Below are positions 5,001-5,254 of a stretch of DNA of 5,254 nt, one piece after another (the stretch's first letter is position 1; the number at the start of each line of letters is the position of its first letter). This DNA is from an uncultured Bacilli bacterium (GTDB taxonomy: Bacteria > Bacillota_I > Bacilli_A > RF39 > UBA660): contig CALVJE010000072.1 in assembly GCA_944331725.1 (NCBI GenBank), positions 1-5,254 on the forward strand, given 5' to 3'. The notes beneath the pieces are model-generated. The model did not search any database and was not told the DNA's origin. It saw only the letters and a program-made list of their open reading frames with translations. The position numbers and the translations under genes were made by a program.

Positions 5001-5015
5001 GTCCCAAGTTGGGAC
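5001..5015. repeat. GTCCCAA-G-TTGGGAC palindrome upstream of the ORF6N gene
   Basis: Seven-base perfect arms (5001-5007 and 5009-5015) surround one central base. It is GC-rich in an AT-rich spacer, about 40 bp upstream of the ribosome binding site, and its TTGGGA (5007-5002 on minus) could serve as part of a -35. A TAAAAT -10-like box lies at 4975-4970, though the spacing to TTGGGA is too long for a standard promoter. The position and its similarity to the coding palindrome suggest an operator, possibly for the ORF6N protein itself. Confidence 0.55.
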
Positions 5016-5034
5016 CGCAAATTTCTAAAAATGA

Positions 5035-5065
5035 AATAAACATCTCTATTATATATAATATACTG
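5035..5065 (-). terminator. Possible weak terminator after the FtsW/RodA gene
   Basis: Just past the stop codon, AACAGTATATTATA on the minus strand can pair with TATAATAGAGATGTT through an internal loop; its core is the 14-bp AT palindrome at 5047-5060. TTTATTTCATTTTTAG follows. The stem is almost all A-T, so termination would be weak. The same TATAAT-like sequences could instead serve as a -10 box. Confidence 0.3.
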
Positions 5066-5254
5066 TTACTGATTATTTTTTTTCGCAATATTAAGAAGAA
5101 TTCCAATACTTAATAAACTTATTAATAAGGAACTTCCTCCGTAAGATAAGAAAGGTAAAGTAACGCCTGTTACAGGAATTAAACCTATAACGACTGCAAG
5201 ATTCATTAATGCTTGAAAAATCATTTGAAAGATAAGTCCAAAAGCTAAGTACTT
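5066..5254 (-). CDS. FtsW/RodA/SpoVE-family peptidoglycan glycosyltransferase, C-terminal part
   Basis: The window edge cuts this gene; only its last 62 residues are present, ending at TAA (5068-5066). The sequence reads from KYLAFGLIFQMIFQALMNLA through VVIGLIPVTGVTLPFLSYGG to SSLLISLLSIGILLNIAKKN. GLIPVTGVTLPFLSYGGSSL is the signature near the end of SEDS-family proteins, the membrane glycosyltransferases that polymerise lipid II with a partner class B penicillin-binding protein. The remaining part holds the last two transmembrane helices plus a short basic tail. FtsW (division) and RodA (elongation) cannot be separated with certainty from this fragment; the GVTLPF wording leans to FtsW. 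It is transcribed in the same direction as the ORF6N gene, about 105 bp from that gene's ribosome binding site, and looks like core chromosome next to accessory DNA. Confidence 0.92.
   Translation of the reverse strand, partial: KYLAFGLIFQMIFQALMNLAVVIGLIPVTGVTLPFLSYGGSSLLISLLSIGILLNIAKKNNQ

Noticed and set aside
5047..5060. Functional protein-binding palindrome TATTATATATAATA
   Set aside because: Pure AT palindromes of this size are expected often in such AT-rich DNA; it is listed only as part of a possible weak terminator.
1..5254. Template repeat, reverse transcriptase or Avd gene for the suspected variable region
   Set aside because: No second GC-rich copy and no reverse transcriptase motif occurs in the window on either strand.
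1..5254. Mycoplasma-type genetic code (TGA as tryptophan)
   Set aside because: All genes read through with TGG for tryptophan and end in TAA or TAG, with no in-frame TGA needed to keep a frame open.
1..5254. tRNA, rRNA, CRISPR array or insertion sequence
   Set aside because: No cloverleaf, rRNA-like stretch, spaced direct repeats or transposase frame with terminal repeats was seen.

Overview
The window comes from a very AT-rich genome with Firmicutes-like features: strong AGGAGG-type ribosome binding sites, TATAAT-like -10 boxes, TAA/TAG stops and tryptophan read as TGG. The protein mix (a DUF6273-type surface or pilin-like domain, stomatin/NfeD, DUF2798, an ORF6N protein, FtsW/RodA) resembles uncultured gut Bacilli of the RF39/Erysipelotrichia kind. 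That placement is an inference from protein style, not from a marker gene.

Layout, left to right. Positions 33-66 form a minus-strand terminator. It follows a 5'-truncated DUF6273-like coding remnant (81-722, minus) that carries a startling GC-rich block at about 163-248. Abutting it is a GTG-started, HipA-like kinase-fold gene (709-1449, minus) with its own promoter. Upstream of that lies a two-gene membrane operon, nfeD then stomatin/SPFH (2817 down to 1506, minus). A divergent spacer (2818-3022) holds a plus-strand promoter and a leader of about 100 nt with an attenuator-like hairpin, in front of a four-helix DUF2798 membrane protein (3023-3499, plus). That gene converges with an unrecognised small protein (3496-3957, minus); their stop codons overlap inside a shared bidirectional terminator. 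Next comes an inverted-repeat-rich spacer, then an ORF6N DNA-binding protein fused to a phospholipase-D-like half-site domain (4085-4903 or beyond, minus). The right edge cuts the C-terminal 62 residues of an FtsW/RodA-type glycosyltransferase (5066-5254, minus).

NfeD and stomatin form one functional unit, probably a membrane-microdomain scaffold. The DUF6273 remnant, the HipA-like gene and the ORF6N gene look like accessory genes inserted among housekeeping envelope genes.

Two points deserve most attention. First, the GC-rich segment in the DUF6273 domain has the codon pattern expected of a diversity-generating-retroelement variable region (many NNC codons, ending at a GARP motif), although no reverse transcriptase or template repeat lies in the window. 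Second, the ORF6N gene has a 27-bp perfect palindrome inside its coding sequence and a second palindrome of the same architecture upstream of its ribosome binding site. The two differ by symmetric, compensated dinucleotide changes. The same gene seems to lack a canonical start codon at its good ribosome binding site, where an AUA sits instead.
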